From positions 2,356,001 through 2,420,000 of the forward strand of contig OY744461.1 in NCBI GenBank assembly GCA_963556145.1: 64,000 nt of DNA, written 5' to 3'. Position numbers and translations under genes: made by a program. Below are positions 30,847-43,308 of the stretch, piece after piece. Position 1 is the stretch's first letter, and each line of letters opens with the position of its first letter. The notes under the pieces were generated by a model that did no database searches, had not been told where the DNA came from, and was given only the letters and a program-made list of their open reading frames with translations. The DNA is from Hygrocybe punicea. Lineage: Eukaryota > Basidiomycota > Agaricomycetes > Agaricales > Hygrophoraceae.

Positions 30847-31992
30847 ATGGCCGCCATGGTGGTGACGGCTGAGAACATTTCAACCAGTGACGTTGTCATC
30901 GCGTGAGTGGATTCTGTCTTGGAGGTCGAACCGCTATAAAGACTAATTTCTCAGAGTTATGGGCCCCACTGGGGCTGGGAAGAGTACTGTATGTAAATTT
31001 TGTGGAAGCTTTTTCAATCCTAGAAGGTGCAACCTGACTTGCTCACATAGTTTATCAAAATCGCTACTGGGCAAGGGGATGAAACCGTTGGACACAAGTT
31101 ACAGTCCTGCACCTCGGATGTACGAGCAGTTCGGTATTCCCGCCCTAACGATCCCAGACCATTCGTCATTGTGGACACTCCTGGATTCGACGATACGAAC
31201 AAACCCGACACCGAAATCCTATCCACGATCGCTCATTGGTTAGAAAAAACGTAAGTTAATAACAACCTTTCGAGACCTCGTTCTGAAATTGACACCACTT
31301 GTAGGTATCGGGGACAAGTTCACCTTGCCGGAATAATCTACGTGCACAGAATATCGGACAATCGAATGGCCGGAGCACCGCTGAAGAATCTCCGCATGTT
31401 TTCCAAACTCTGCGGTGACGATGCGATCGGGAATGTCGTACTGGCGACGACCATGTGGAGTCGAGTGAAAGACGTCATTGGAGGACGGCGCGAAGAAGAA
31501 CTAAAGCAGAAGTATTGGAAGGGGATGTTAGACTGCGGTTCCAAAGTCATGCGGTTCCACGACACGTATGAATCTGCCTGGTCAGTCATTGACGCTATCG
31601 CGAAGAAGGCCGTCCAGAAAGCCCCCTCTCTCCTTCTTCAGGAAGAGCTGGTTCAGTTTGGCCGACGCCTCAGTGAGACCGCGGCCGGAGTCGCGCTCTA
31701 CAATCAGCTGCAGAAACTGCTTGCCGAACAGAAAGAGACTCTCCGCAAACTCCGGGACGAAGCGGCGATGGAGAACAACGAACAACTCGCGAATGAGTTG
31801 AACCAGGAATATGAAAGGATTCAGGAAGCCCTTCAAACCACCTTCGACCAGATTACGAAGATGAAAATTTCACTTGGACGACGTCTTCTCTTATTCTTTC
31901 GAAAGAAAGTGAGCACAGTGAGTTGGTCCCTTCTTCGTCTTCGTCCTGCACCTCTCTGACTTGGCTCATAGACTACTAGTGCGGTCAAGTAG
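30847..31992 (+). CDS. AIG1/GIMAP-like GTPase with coiled-coil tail (307 aa)
   Basis: Five exons (30847-30902, 30955-30988, 31051-31250, 31305-31917, 31972-31992) give 307 residues. G1 VMGPTGAGKST is on the 34-nt exon, G3 is VIVDTPGFDDTNKPD, and the G4-like box is VLATTMWSRV. It shares YVHRISDNRMAGAPLKNLR with the minus-strand copy at 25415-26851 and has the same Gln/Glu-rich helical tail (LLAEQKETLRKLRDEA) and basic end (GRRLLLFFRKKV). If the last intron is not used, the frame stops at 31959 instead. Closest paralog in the window by eye is the gene at 25415-26851. Confidence 0.8.
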
Positions 31993-32707
31993 GCGTTGAG
32001 GAGAAACGCGGGTGAGAAAGATGGCGACTCCATGTCAAGGCAATTTGTCTGTATAGATGAATACCTGGCGTCTGTAAGGTTGTGGTTGCATTCCCTTCGT
32101 TAACATGGAAACATGCACCTCAGTATTGAAAAACATTTGACCAGCATCTGCCATCGCTCTTGCTGTAACTTTTGTGATTACCACTACGCCGGCGTGGTGG
32201 TAATGGCCCCAGAGTTGTTTGACGAAACCTGGTAAAAGAATGCTATATTTACTGCATCACACAGCGCGCAAAATAAGACTTGAGATACATAGTACTATAA
32301 GGCTCTGTAGCCCATACAGACCAAAGATGAGGCCTTCACGAGTAATCCAGACTTTTTCACCCTCCCACCTCCGCCCAAAATGGGAAATTTGACCGCAAAC
32401 GGTTGCGGTCTTTATTTCATCCGGAGAAATTTTGTCCGCACCTAAACGCGACGGAGGCATCCGGTCTAGATGGGGTCGCGACCCCCTATGTGGCGCTGTC
32501 GAAACTCAAATTATTTTCCGGGGTCTTGCATCAATCCGCTTGCAATTGTGCAAGCGGTAATAAGTCTCGCATGGATACAGTAGCCTGAGATGCACAAAAA
32601 AGTTATACATAATATACTAATATTAATAATAACATTGCAGAGCAGTATGACAAGCAGTACGACAAGCGTTTAAACGTTCGAAACATCAGATGCATCATTA
32701 TGATTCG
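31993..32707. other. Intergenic region
   Basis: Nothing recognised. A short AT-rich tract (32600-32640) lies near the 3' end of the following minus-strand gene. Confidence 0.4.
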
Positions 32708-33819
32708 TCACTTCGTAGATAGCGGTGCAAACTCGAGAATCAGCTTCCACCGCAGTGTGTTATCGCGAGCCTGGAACATCGCAATCGTCAAACCCGAGAA
32801 GAGCCGCCAGTCACCGAGGCAGTCAATTCTCCGCAGACCTTGACTGATCTCATAGTGCGGTAGGTTCTGCGTGGTGCTGATCCGTTTCGAGAAGGCATTG
32901 TTCAAGGACGTCCCATTCGCGGGATCCAGTGCGACAGCACAGTCGACGTCCTCTTGTGTCAACCGTGTTTGGAAATAGGTGTATATCGCGTGCAGGATGT
33001 CATAGACCTTGATTTCGGGTGTGGTTACGACGATTGGGCCCCAGTAGTCCATCCAGCGCCCAATGGTTCCGTTACACGTAATGTGAATGTGGTCCGTCGC
33101 CGGCGACGTGGCTAGCGTGTGCAGCTGGGGATTGACTAAAAGATAGCGGCATGTAAGTCGCTTGGCCGTCGATGGCATGTGTGAGATATCCCACACGAGA
33201 GAGGGGCAAAATCGGTTAATCGGATTGGGATGAATTAGCGAATCAAGCTGGAGAGCAGCCGAGGTGCTCCATTGGGCGGTTGGGAAGGTTCTAGGGCTCC
33301 ACTGCACGGTCTGAACCTGAACAGGCTGGATGGGAGATAGTACCAAAGGGGCCGTCGCTATCGGTGAGAACGGTACCAATGCACTCCCCATCTCTGGTAC
33401 GACTGGTGGGTCACAAGAGGGCGCGATCGGGGTATGTGGCCCACATGTGGATGTTCCGTGATACAGACATATATGTGGAGTAGAAGGTGAATTTGGAACA
33501 ACGGGAGGGATGACACGATCAGGAGTTGCAACTTGTTGGCAATTGTACACAACAGGTGATGAGAAACCAGCAGGTAACAAAGTCGTCACCCCACCGGGAG
33601 TATGAACGAGCGATGCAAACGGCAACCAGCTGTTTCTACGTCGTGGCGTACCTGGACCGTCTGATGTCAACGAAATTCAAATGTCAGTGGCTAGCGAGCG
33701 GCAACAATACTGACGAACTTACTAGGATCACCGACGATACCAGCGTTGGCGCGTAATGGAGAGCGAGCAGTTCGGGGTGAACAACGGAAATAATTGGAAA
33801 ATTCGCTCGGGAAAGTCAT
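32708..33819 (-). CDS. DUF6699-like protein with long N-terminus (349 aa)
   Basis: The best model starts at ATG 33819 (MTFPSEFSNYFRC) and uses a 62-bp intron (33661-33722, GTAAGT...CATCAG) to join the large second exon, giving 349 residues. The first 165 residues are Pro/Ser/Thr rich. The conserved part lies at the end: WGPIVVTTPEIKVYDILHAI, a stretch with NNAFSKRIS, then GLRRIDCLGDWRLFSGLT and WKLILEF. It is the most divergent of the five DUF6699-like proteins here, and the only one with an intron. Function unknown. Confidence 0.75.
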
Positions 33820-35188
33820 TGTGGTGTGAAGAAATAAAGCAGGAGTGGGGGGTCTATGAAAAGGTTACAGTCTTTAAATGAAGTTGGATATCGGTAATTA
33901 GAGGGGCTACGATGGTATGATTGTTGACCTAGGCTTTTAAGAGAGTCGTATGTATTCTTGCGCCCACAAGATACAACAAGTCTAGGAGACACATTTCGAC
34001 CAATTCAGCGAGTTGGCGACGCAGGACAGATGGTGGTGGTGGACCCTCCAAGAAGACAAACGATCACCTAGACGGTGGAGCTTCGAAGAACAACAAAGCC
34101 ACAAAAGGACTTCACCCGCGATGCCATTGGCGACGTTGGCGGTTGAGTGACACAATAAGGGATTTGTTTTTCGTCCTCATACTGGTGCGAGTTACGAGAC
34201 TTTCCGTTGTTTTCCTACCAGAACCAAGGGTCGGCGCCAGACAGCAACGCTAGTGTGTATTGCGTTGCAGGCTCGTCTCGAGGAAGACCAGCGTGGAACA
34301 CGACTGCCTGCCAGTAGTCATATGAGTATGTTTATCCCTGCGTGCACAGTACTGACTGTAGTCCTTGATTGTGGGCTAACCCCACATGGTGATACAATAG
34401 GATATCCGAGTCGGAATCAGAAGAGATACCATCACCATGGCGTTGCTTGACAGTCGGTCGACAACTGAGGTATTACTATTAGATAATACACATACGGTAG
34501 GTACGTACAGCCCCCGGTGCAGGCTGAGGCCCATATTGTGGGCGTCCGTAGTTTGTGTTGGAGGACGGGCGGGTCGTGTACGACTACACGTGTAATGGCT
34601 GTTTCGTAGTTTTTGTTCCGTGATGAGCTTAAGCTTCCAGATGGAGTTTGCAGATATTATCGGGCGAGCCGACCTCAGACAAGGACCTTCGTGGCTTCGT
34701 ACAACTCCTTTTATTCACCTGGAGGCTCAGACTTCGCTGGTTTCGCATAACCGCGCTGCCCATGATGCAAAAATCGTGGTAGCGAGGCATGATGGCATCT
34801 CAGGGAATGGCATTTTCGAGGTACCGGAATTGCCCCGCCAAGTTATTGGTCGAGGGTCACTTTTTAGCTTCCAGTGGTGTGGGACGCTCCTTCCATCCAC
34901 GGAACCTTGACCTTCGCCCGAGGTGGAAGCACCTTACCGAAAGAGCGAATTCGCCCAGGTGGGTTTCTGGTCTGCTTGTGACTCTCAATTCAGCAGAACA
35001 GTGACGAACGAACCTGAATGGTGGGAATTGATCAAGGACGCGATAATTACCTACTCGAGAATAAAGGAAAAGATTCAGATCCTGCCACCCTCGCCCCATT
35101 CAACGATCTGTTTCTTCGGTCCCACCGCTGCGTGCAAAACAAGCATACTTCAAGCCAACACTCATCGCTCCAGATCCAAAGCATTGTA
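33820..35188. other. Intergenic region between divergent genes
   Basis: Separates the DUF6699-like gene (start 33819, -) from the HMG-box gene (start 35189, +). Several short frames exist, none with a recognisable family or splice support. Confidence 0.4.
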
Positions 35189-37292
35189 ATGCCGCCAATT
35201 CGCGACCACGATATGGCCCTCGAGGATGCCGATGACGATGGTGAGCCGTCATCCCACGCGTCAAGCAGCATCTCCCTTCCCCCTCCTCGATGACTTAACG
35301 ATTTTACTCATTCAGACGGGATGCCACCTCTCGTGGACAATCCAAACCCATCCATGACCTTTACTTTCTTTACCGACATGACACCCATCACATTCAGTAG
35401 CACGGAACCAGCTAGTCTTGATGTTCTCCCGGAGACCGCTACTCTATCCTCTCCCCCCGCTTCTCCTCTGTTATCCGAAGACACTTTTACTGTACTCCCG
35501 GGTACTGGACGCGTGTCGCATGGCAAAAAACGAGACGCTTCATACATCCCTCGCCCTCCCAATGCCTTCATCCTATTCCGGTCCTCCTTCATCAAAAGCC
35601 AGCAGGTTCCCGGGAAAGTCGAAGGAAATCACAGCACGCTTTCCAAAATCATTGGTGGGTATCTCAATCTATTGCAAGGCAAGTACATGACGATATCGTG
35701 TCCTGTGGATTGGTAGGTATGTATTGGAAGACCCTCCCCCGTGAGGAAAGAGAGCAATGGGAAGCCAAAGCAGTAGTTGCACAGGCAGAGCATAGGAAAA
35801 GGTACCCCGACTGGCGTTTTAGACCAGGTGCCAACGCTATGGCCAAGCTGAAGGTGAAGGATGGGCCAGGGACGAGTAAACGACGACATAGTAATAATCG
35901 AAAAGGCAAAGAAGAAGCGGAGGAGAACGAGAAAAGTAAAGAGAAGCGATGTGCGAAGATTGCAGATTTATTGGTGGAGGGTAAAAAAGGGCCCGCCTTG
36001 GAGGCTGCCGTGAAGGAATGGGAAGGGGATCGGAGGAACGCCAAGGCCAAAGAGGCCGTACGCAGGGAAGGACCCAGTGAAGTCGATAAAGAGGAACAGG
36101 TGGTCGAAGGAAGATCAGATGGGGGAGAAACCGAAAGTCTCGCAGATGATTCGGATACAGGACGCGACGAAGGGACGATAACGGGCGAAAGTATGTCCGA
36201 TGTAAAGGAGCGAGAAGATACCCTTCAAGGTGAGACGGATTCCGCAGACCTGGAGGAAGCTTTCAAAGTTCGCTCGAAGACTCCCGATGCTGTCTCCGAC
36301 TCGCGGTTCAAGGTCCCTCTCACGTCCATGTTCAGGCGATCTTTGTCGGCACCCGCATGTCATACTCGTTGCCCTTGTCCCGACATGGGGTCTCACAATC
36401 CTACCATCTCCACGCAATCGCGCCGTGACACCGTCTCGTTCCCCATGAATAACCCTTCAATTTGTCATCCGTGCGGATCGGTCGCACAACAAACCCAGCA
36501 ACAACACGAGGTTGCTGCGCGTCGCGGCAACAGTAATGATGCTATGAGCTGTGTGTTAGCCTCCCGATTGCTTCCTCCCTACGTGGACAGTGTATCTACA
36601 CGTTGCAATGACGTAAGTCCGTCTGTGGCACGCCAAATCCACGATGTTGACTATGTCATCCTTTCAAATAGCCTTTTGCTCATAATTGTCTCGACGTTCC
36701 GATGCCATTCTCTACGTTTGCCACGACGCCAGGGTTTGATCATAACCCGGCTGGTGCTTCGTCCCCCTCTGCTCTCAAGGAAATCTACACCGTCAATGTA
36801 CCCACAAACAGTGGTTCTCTCGCAGGCGGAGATCAACAGGAAAAACAGGCCGCGGATTTGGGGATGACGTATTCCGTTTACAGGTACAATCCCCAAGTTT
36901 ATTCATCCTATTCAACTCTTAAGGACTGGGCTGGGGACCACGCATCGATAGCCGCTCCTTTAGAAGCTCCTGGATTGCCATTTGCATTCGCGTCGTCGTC
37001 GTCGTCGTCGTCGTCCTTCGAAGGGGGACCAACCTTCGGTGACAACTGGAACGAGCCGCTCGTAAATGACCGCTCCGCGAATCCGAACGTAGTAGCCCAT
37101 ACGCCGGCATTCGATACCGCGTTTGGATGGTATGGGGCAGATGGGAGTCTCCGTTCTTCCAGCGCGATGAATCTGAATCAGTACTCCGATGGAGTGCAGG
37201 CTTTCGATATTAGGGAACCTCCCAGCATTCCCGCGACCGAAATGGAAGTCGGCTCAGGCAACTACCTCTTCTCCTTCCCAGAAAACCTGTGA
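35189..37292 (+). CDS. MATA-HMG-type HMG-box transcription factor (635 aa)
   Basis: Four exons (35189-35240, 35316-35654, 35717-36612, 36672-37292) join in frame to 635 residues. The HMG box spans about residues 92-168: YIPRPPNAFILFRSSFI, EGNHSTLSKIIG, MYWKTLPREEREQWEAKA and YPDWRFRP, the pattern of the fungal MATA-HMG class that bends DNA in the minor groove. A basic stretch follows the box (KRRHSNNRKGKEEAEEN). The C-terminal half is acidic then Ser/Pro rich, with a poly-Ser run encoded by a TCG microsatellite (about 36991-37017). Homologs in mushrooms include fruiting-body and clamp-cell regulators; which one this is was not resolved. It is unlikely to be the mating-type gene, since basidiomycete mating types use homeodomains and pheromone receptors. 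Confidence 0.85.
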
Positions 37293-40200
37293 ATCGGTTC
37301 TTGGTTCCGAACGTCATATTATATGCCTCTTTTCATTCTCGCCTTTCACTTTCAAGAATCAAATTGCCCTTGCGAACGCGAGTGGAAGAAAAAAAAAGGA
37401 TCTCGCAAAATACACAGCTGAATCGTTCAGTCGTGTCCTCTCTGTACCATCTCGTCTTTGCCTCAATTGTTCGTTGTAACTTGTAACTTCCACTTTTGTA
37501 TGGGCTCCTTGATATGGCATCACTGCTACCTCTCGTTGTATACCGTCTCCATGTTTCTCGTTTTCATCTTTACCTGGGGTGGGTCCCTTATCTCATCGTG
37601 TACACCCCATCTACCTACATTTGACTCTGGAAATCTATGTATGTACAATATTCAACGCTCGATGAGACGCTGGAAGGAAAGGCACAAGGCTTATTAGGCT
37701 TAGGCCCTTCTGATGAAGCCTGGTTACGAGCCACAACCATAACAACCGTCCGCCAGCCTAATGTCAGCTGAATTCAGCGTGTTCTGATTCCGAACACAGG
37801 AGTAAAAACAGTTGAAAATTATGCCAGAATCCTGTGGAGGGCCAGGGTTGAACTTTGAAGAAGCGATTTGTTTCACGTGTCGTGTCCCCATTGTAAAACG
37901 TAAATACTGCGCTCGTCGTGAAACGTTTATCGATGTGCCTGAAGGAGCTACACGACGGGTACTGTGATGCATGATGATGATTCAGCGGTTTTTGCCGAAC
38001 TTTTTCATGAGATATATCACGTACGGTGCTAGCCAAGATTCAACGGGGGACATCCAGTCAAATATTATTTTGACAATGTCCTGGGTCCTATCGTTTGCCG
38101 AAAATGATCGAGCCCGTCATGAGTAAATATATCAATGAATATTTTTTCACCTTAAAATCTACCACTACTCCCTTCCTTGAGCCCGAACTTGTGATATGCC
38201 CCGATGGAGAATAGTAAGATTGCGGGACAACAAATTGATCTGAGTGTGTGAACTAAATTTGTGCGTGCCGAGTGTTCCAAGCGTGCCGAGGAGGAAAAAT
38301 CACGAACACACGATCATAAACGCAGGACAGAGAAGGGTCGGAAAAATAAAGGAAGCCCTAATGCTAGGAGTGGTGGTATAAGATTACGGAACATTCCGCG
38401 CCACGCTGAATATTTGATTGCACGTCATGACACTCACCTTGAACGTAAAATAACAGATGATGACGAAGCCACCGCCACGGCTATAGGTAAACATTATCTA
38501 ATAATTCCTGGCTTAGGAGTATGCAAGTTGTAGGCGAACCGTACCGACCAAATAATCCAACGATCTAGGGTCGCCAAGAAGTGGGACAAAATCGCCCGCA
38601 ATCGAGTTCAAGTGGGCTATGATGAGAGCGGTATACCCATCACCTCATGGGCGGTGGAGGCAGACAGAGCTCTGAGTGAACCGGGGGCGAAAATCTCAGA
38701 AGAAATAGTCCAAGAAATCCTAAGGATGTCAAGAGGGACCGCCAAAGTGGACGACTGAATATTTCTAAATGGAATTCAGTGGACGAGGAGTGTCAGTTCG
38801 TGAGAGATATGGAAGAGGTTCGGGTAAAGGTTGTCCACAAGGTTGAGAAGGGCAACGACCGGCCGCCGGTGGCAGGTGACGATGTCGGCACCTGTAGTGC
38901 GACGCCGAGTACCCAAGATAGATAGAGTTTACGTGGGCCACAGATATGGTGGAGGCTGACAGAAATACGAGTTTGGGGGCCGGTTGCGGACCAATGGCTG
39001 GTTGCAATCAATAAGAGCACGAGAACTCGCGGTAAATCCACCGCCACCAACCAACTTGCCAGTTTATATAGCCTGTAATTCGAAGCCGGACGATTACCGA
39101 GCCCAGTAAAATCCAGTGTACTCCAAACAGATTATCGAATGTTAGAGCACAGCCACCTATGGAAATTCACGAATCTCGAAAATCTTCCGGGTGTGAAGAA
39201 GCCCCTGCACTTGTGATGGGGTGCACGGATATCACCACCTATTAAGACGAAGTCAGCGGCCATCGTGTGAGAAAGTTATACCACAGACACACAAAAGGTT
39301 TGTTGGGATCCTCCTTATGGAAAAAGTAACGCATATTGAAGAGGCGGGACTCCCCGAAATCGAAGGAAGCATGACAGACCATTTTGATGCAAGCTTTCAG
39401 GAAAGACGATAACAAACCACGTTACAGGCGACATATCTACCCAGATCATTTCGTGAGTAGCTAGTGACATATATCGCTGAGATGTCACTGACAAAGTCTT
39501 ACCCACACCGCACCACATGTGTTTAGTCGTTGCAGTTGCCGGCATCCAGCTTAAATTCCCTGAAATAGCGCAGAGTGACAGAACAATTGTGGAGATGATA
39601 CGGACGAATTCTCAGGTGGTCCTCAGAGATGAGAATCATTTGCTGGATGACAGTTGCGATGGGCCCGCCCCGAAATACACCGTCTGACCGCTTTTACAGC
39701 CAACGGTATCCAACAACTGGTATATGTCATAGCAATCAGTCCACGAGGGGGTGCAACGGTTTTCATGCAGGAAACCTGGCAAAAAAATCCTGTTGGGAAG
39801 TCCCAAGAGTTGTCAGATTCGTTGCAACTAGAGAATAACGAACTACACCTGACTGATACCCCAAGTTGTCTGCGAACTAGGCCCCGATTTCGGCTCCTTG
39901 AAGAACAACGTATAGGCTAGAGAAATACAATAAGGACACAGTAGTCGGCCGCAAGTTCAGGGTACTGTAAAATGATTGCTCGATAAAAGACCACTTGTCG
40001 AAATATAACATTCAGCAGGACCAACATCTGAGACTAGAAATCCACGGGGAGAAGTTTCCAATTGACGCATACAATCTAGCATATATTATTAGTGAAGCCT
40101 CGAAGGTTGCCATTAATAATGAGACGCACAAGAACGTGTCATATGCTGCGATAACCCGTTGGTAATATCTTTGTTCAAGACGTGTATACATCCTGAATGG

Positions 40201-41131
40201 CCCCAACAGAGACGCAAACGAAAGGTACACCAGACTGGGCACATTCTTCAAGCGCTCAGCATATCCCGAGTGAATTCCACAAATCCAAACGATTAGGCCT
40301 CGATTAGGACTCGAAACCATGTACGGTGTACATCCGGAGGACAAACACCCGGTGAACAGTTGTTGAATGTACGGTGCAGACATATTTGCGGCCGCATACT
40401 AGACAAGTCACCGTTAGCCCAGCGCTGAGCTTTGGCTTTATTTGGGTGCCTGTGCAACACCCTATTACCTCATCACCTGGCATCAGCACTGCAAGCATCG
40501 CTCAGGAATGACGGATCTTCTCCCTAATACGTTGCCAGTTCATTCGAAAAACGATTACCTGTGGCGATTACGTCCGGGGCAGCTCGCTCACAAAGCGATA
40601 TTCCTCTCGATTACTGCATGCCGACTTTGTGTGACTTGTGCCCGAGCAACCCACACCTAACACCGGTACGCTAGCTAGCTCCACTCCAGTGCGATGCAGC
40701 ATATGTCATCGTATCTATGGCGTTTTCATGTCTTCGATATGCTGAACCCACCGTCACTGACACAATTCCACGACTTTAATTTGCCAGAAAGCGGGTCACA
40801 CTTTCACGAGGCTGCTTCATGGATATTGTTTCCCATCCACTTCTCTCTGTGTTCTGTCTCCCGTATCTGCCTGGGTCAGAGTCCATGGAACGGAGGCACT
40901 TGTTACGGCATAGCTTGTGGAACTTGTCCCAAACCTAAAAGGTAATTTATTCCCTGGCGCACTGTCACAGCCTCACGTCGTACTGCCAAGTGGCCTCCGT
41001 GCCTTTTCGGAACTCTTGTTTCGGTAGATGCGCCTTTCTCCTCGGTGGATCCCGATCACTGCTTCGGTTTTCAATATAGGCTCTACCACTTGAGTCATGT
41101 TCGTCGTATCCTATTTATTCAGTTTCGCCTC
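37293..41131. other. Long stretch without a convincing gene
   Basis: Nearly 4 kb in which only short frames occur. The fragment at 38261-38758 is listed separately. Small frames at 39221-39412, 39629-39920 and 40012-40383 (-) have no recognised family, start context or splice support. The region may hold eroded gene or transposon copies. Confidence 0.4.
38261..38758 (+). pseudogene. Possible remnant of a small basic protein
   Basis: One open segment (38261-38532) is Lys/Arg rich (RRTEKGRKNKGSPNARSGG). A second in the same frame (38534-38758) encodes SRVAKKWDKIARNRVQVGY, ITSWAVEADRAL and SEEIVQEILRMSRG before the stop. The intron-like interval between them (38487-38533) is 47 bases and breaks the frame, and the first segment has no ATG, so this is probably a dead copy. 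Family not identified. Confidence 0.25.
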
Positions 41132-41800
41132 ATGACATATCTCCACCCTCACGAGACACCTCTATCTGCTACGCCTATGTCACCACCAAAATCAAGTCCT
41201 TCGCCGCCAAGCCAGGCGTCTCCTTCAACGCCGCGAGTGCACACCATTCCTTTGCCCCCAGAGGACGAGCCAGCGCAAGTGGAAATCAAGTCCACTCCTA
41301 GGATCGTGCGCGTCAATTCCTTCCTGGATGCGACTCCTGCCAAATTCATTCTATACGACTTCTCTCCCCCGACCGAGGTAACAATAGCACCAGACAACCC
41401 GCTATTCGCCCTCACCGTGTCGGAACCCGCCACCGACCCACCTCTTCCCTCCTTGACTGTCGTCTGCCAGCAGCTCGACCGGTCATTCATCATACCACCA
41501 CATTCACCTGATCCTGATGCATTTGTCACTGTTTTGGATGTTCTCAAAGAGCTTCATGGTTGGCTGCAGCTCAGGATTCATCGTGACGATTACGCAAATT
41601 TGTCTCCAGGCACACAAGCTATGGTCCGGGCTGTCTATGAGTCCCGTTGTACCAGAATTGTGAATTCTACGACACAGGCTTTCGAGAGACAGGAAGGCCT
41701 CAAGCGAGTGGACCTTTTGCTGGGAGTCCATGTCTTTGCAGGGCTTTCGAGCACCCTGCATGGGACTGACATCTGGGAGCTCCATCTTTGCACTGGATAG
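41132..41800 (+). CDS. DUF6699-like protein (222 aa)
   Basis: Intronless; ATG 41132 is the first in-frame ATG. The N-terminus (residues 1-65) is Ser/Pro rich with a TPRVHTIPLPPEDEP segment. The conserved part runs VTVLDVLKELHGWLQ, then YESRCTRIVN, then GLKRVDLLLGVHVFAGLS and a terminal DIWELHL, close to the two inverted-repeat copies. FILYDFSPPTEVTIAPDNPL here parallels ILYDFSLPIMASITPEHPL in those copies, so these three form one subfamily. Molecular function unknown. Confidence 0.8.
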   Translation: MTYLHPHETPLSATPMSPPKSSPSPPSQASPSTPRVHTIPLPPEDEPAQVEIKSTPRIVRVNSFLDATPAKFILYDFSPPTEVTIAPDNPLFALTVSEPATDPPLPSLTVVCQQLDRSFIIPPHSPDPDAFVTVLDVLKELHGWLQLRIHRDDYANLSPGTQAMVRAVYESRCTRIVNSTTQAFERQEGLKRVDLLLGVHVFAGLSSTLHGTDIWELHLCTG

Positions 41801-43308
41801 AGAGCTCGCGGATCGTTATATTTATCGATGTCTTATACCCCAGTTGTTGTTTTGCTTATTTATTCGATCCTAATGACGAGAGCACAATTGGTTTGAACAT
41901 CCAAGATTGAAGATACTCGGGGCCTCGGGAAACAAATGTATCGAAAGTCGAGAAAGGACACCTCATCAATTTTCAGGTCAATAATTGCTGGACAAATAAT
42001 ACGTGTTTTGGGAAGACAAAATAGACCGAGACAGGAAGCGAACATACTCTAATTTGGGGTGAACGTAGATTTCTACTTGTAGTCTTATGAATTGTCAGCT
42101 TAACGCTGCGCCAGATTGTTGGGATACAAGTATCACCATCGGGGCGTACCGTACAATTGGCGAGATTTCCGCGAAGGGCGGCAAAGTCAAATGTCAGACA
42201 TGGATATCCACGCTGGATTCATAAAATCCTGACGATCGAGAGGCGAGATAGAAAAAGGGTTGAACACTCGTTCCTGTGGTGTGATAGCTAGTTATCGTTG
42301 TGTCTCGACTCTCGAGAGACCCACCCTGCCCATATTTGTGTATTTGGGTCAGCTGTTTGCGAAACGAGTAGGAACCATATGGAGCATGCCGGTGGCTAAC
42401 GAATGGCCAAGCCTGCTTGAGGGAACATTAAAACTTGACGTTCTGACAGCGGACGAACTTGTCATTCCTAGATATGATAAATTTGACCAGGGTAGATAAG
42501 AAGATTGTGAGCCGAACGATTATTGTCGGTGTAGTATTGAACAATCAGCGAACTGTCCTGACGTTCTAATCGAGCCTTGGTGGTAACGGAATTGGATCTC
42601 CGTGACACGTTTACGAGTCTTTCTCCTTCGAGGGATGCCCGATGACAATTCGACTTTGGATAGAGAAGGTAAAGGATTCCAAATGAGCTGCACTGCTGCA
42701 GCGCGAAAAAGCCACCTTCAGATGGACGACCAGCAAAGACACCACCAAGCAAGCTTCAGATAACTGGAGGTGGGGCAACGATCCAGATCGGTGGGGTTTC
42801 TTTTCAAGGTTGAGATTCGTGATCTCCGTTTGGGCTTCTCAGACAATCTGGGGCCTGATTTGTGCATGTTTGGAACAAACGGTGCAGACAAACAAACGCC
42901 AATTGAACCGTCTCTGGCAGTGTACCGTGGCTGTTTATGGAACTGCTTTTTTTTTTGCCCCCTGCCCTACGCGAACCTTGTGACCGCCCAATGTTTCTCC
43001 GGATGCTCTGTTTGGCAGGATGACAGAAGACACAAAGGGGCGGCATCTCGATGCCACCCCCCGAACATAGTACTACAAGTCTAAGGGTTCTGGAATCTGG
43101 AGACCCTGCGGCCGTACCCTACTGAGCCTACTCAAAGTTTGACTCAAAATAAAGCCCACCAATGTAGACAAAAAGTTCCCATGGTTTTCCTCGTCCCACA
43201 TTCGCCACCTCATCGCTTGCCAGCTTCCTCCCGACCATTTATTGCCATATGTATTTAAACAGCACCCAAGAGATTTGGTCGGCGTCTGCCTTGCCATTAC
43301 CACACACG
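41801..43308. other. Intergenic region
   Basis: No gene recognised; a 79-codon frame at 42260-42499 has no family resemblance. A TATTTAAA motif at 43252-43259 lies about 50 bases before the next ATG and is a plausible TATA box. Confidence 0.4.

Noticed and set aside
35189..37292. HMG-box gene as the mating-type locus
   Set aside because: Basidiomycete mating types use homeodomain and pheromone-receptor genes; none of these is nearby.
41045..41131. N-terminal extension of the DUF6699-like gene at 41132
   Set aside because: The upstream open codons start with GTG, have no ATG and contain promoter-like sequence.
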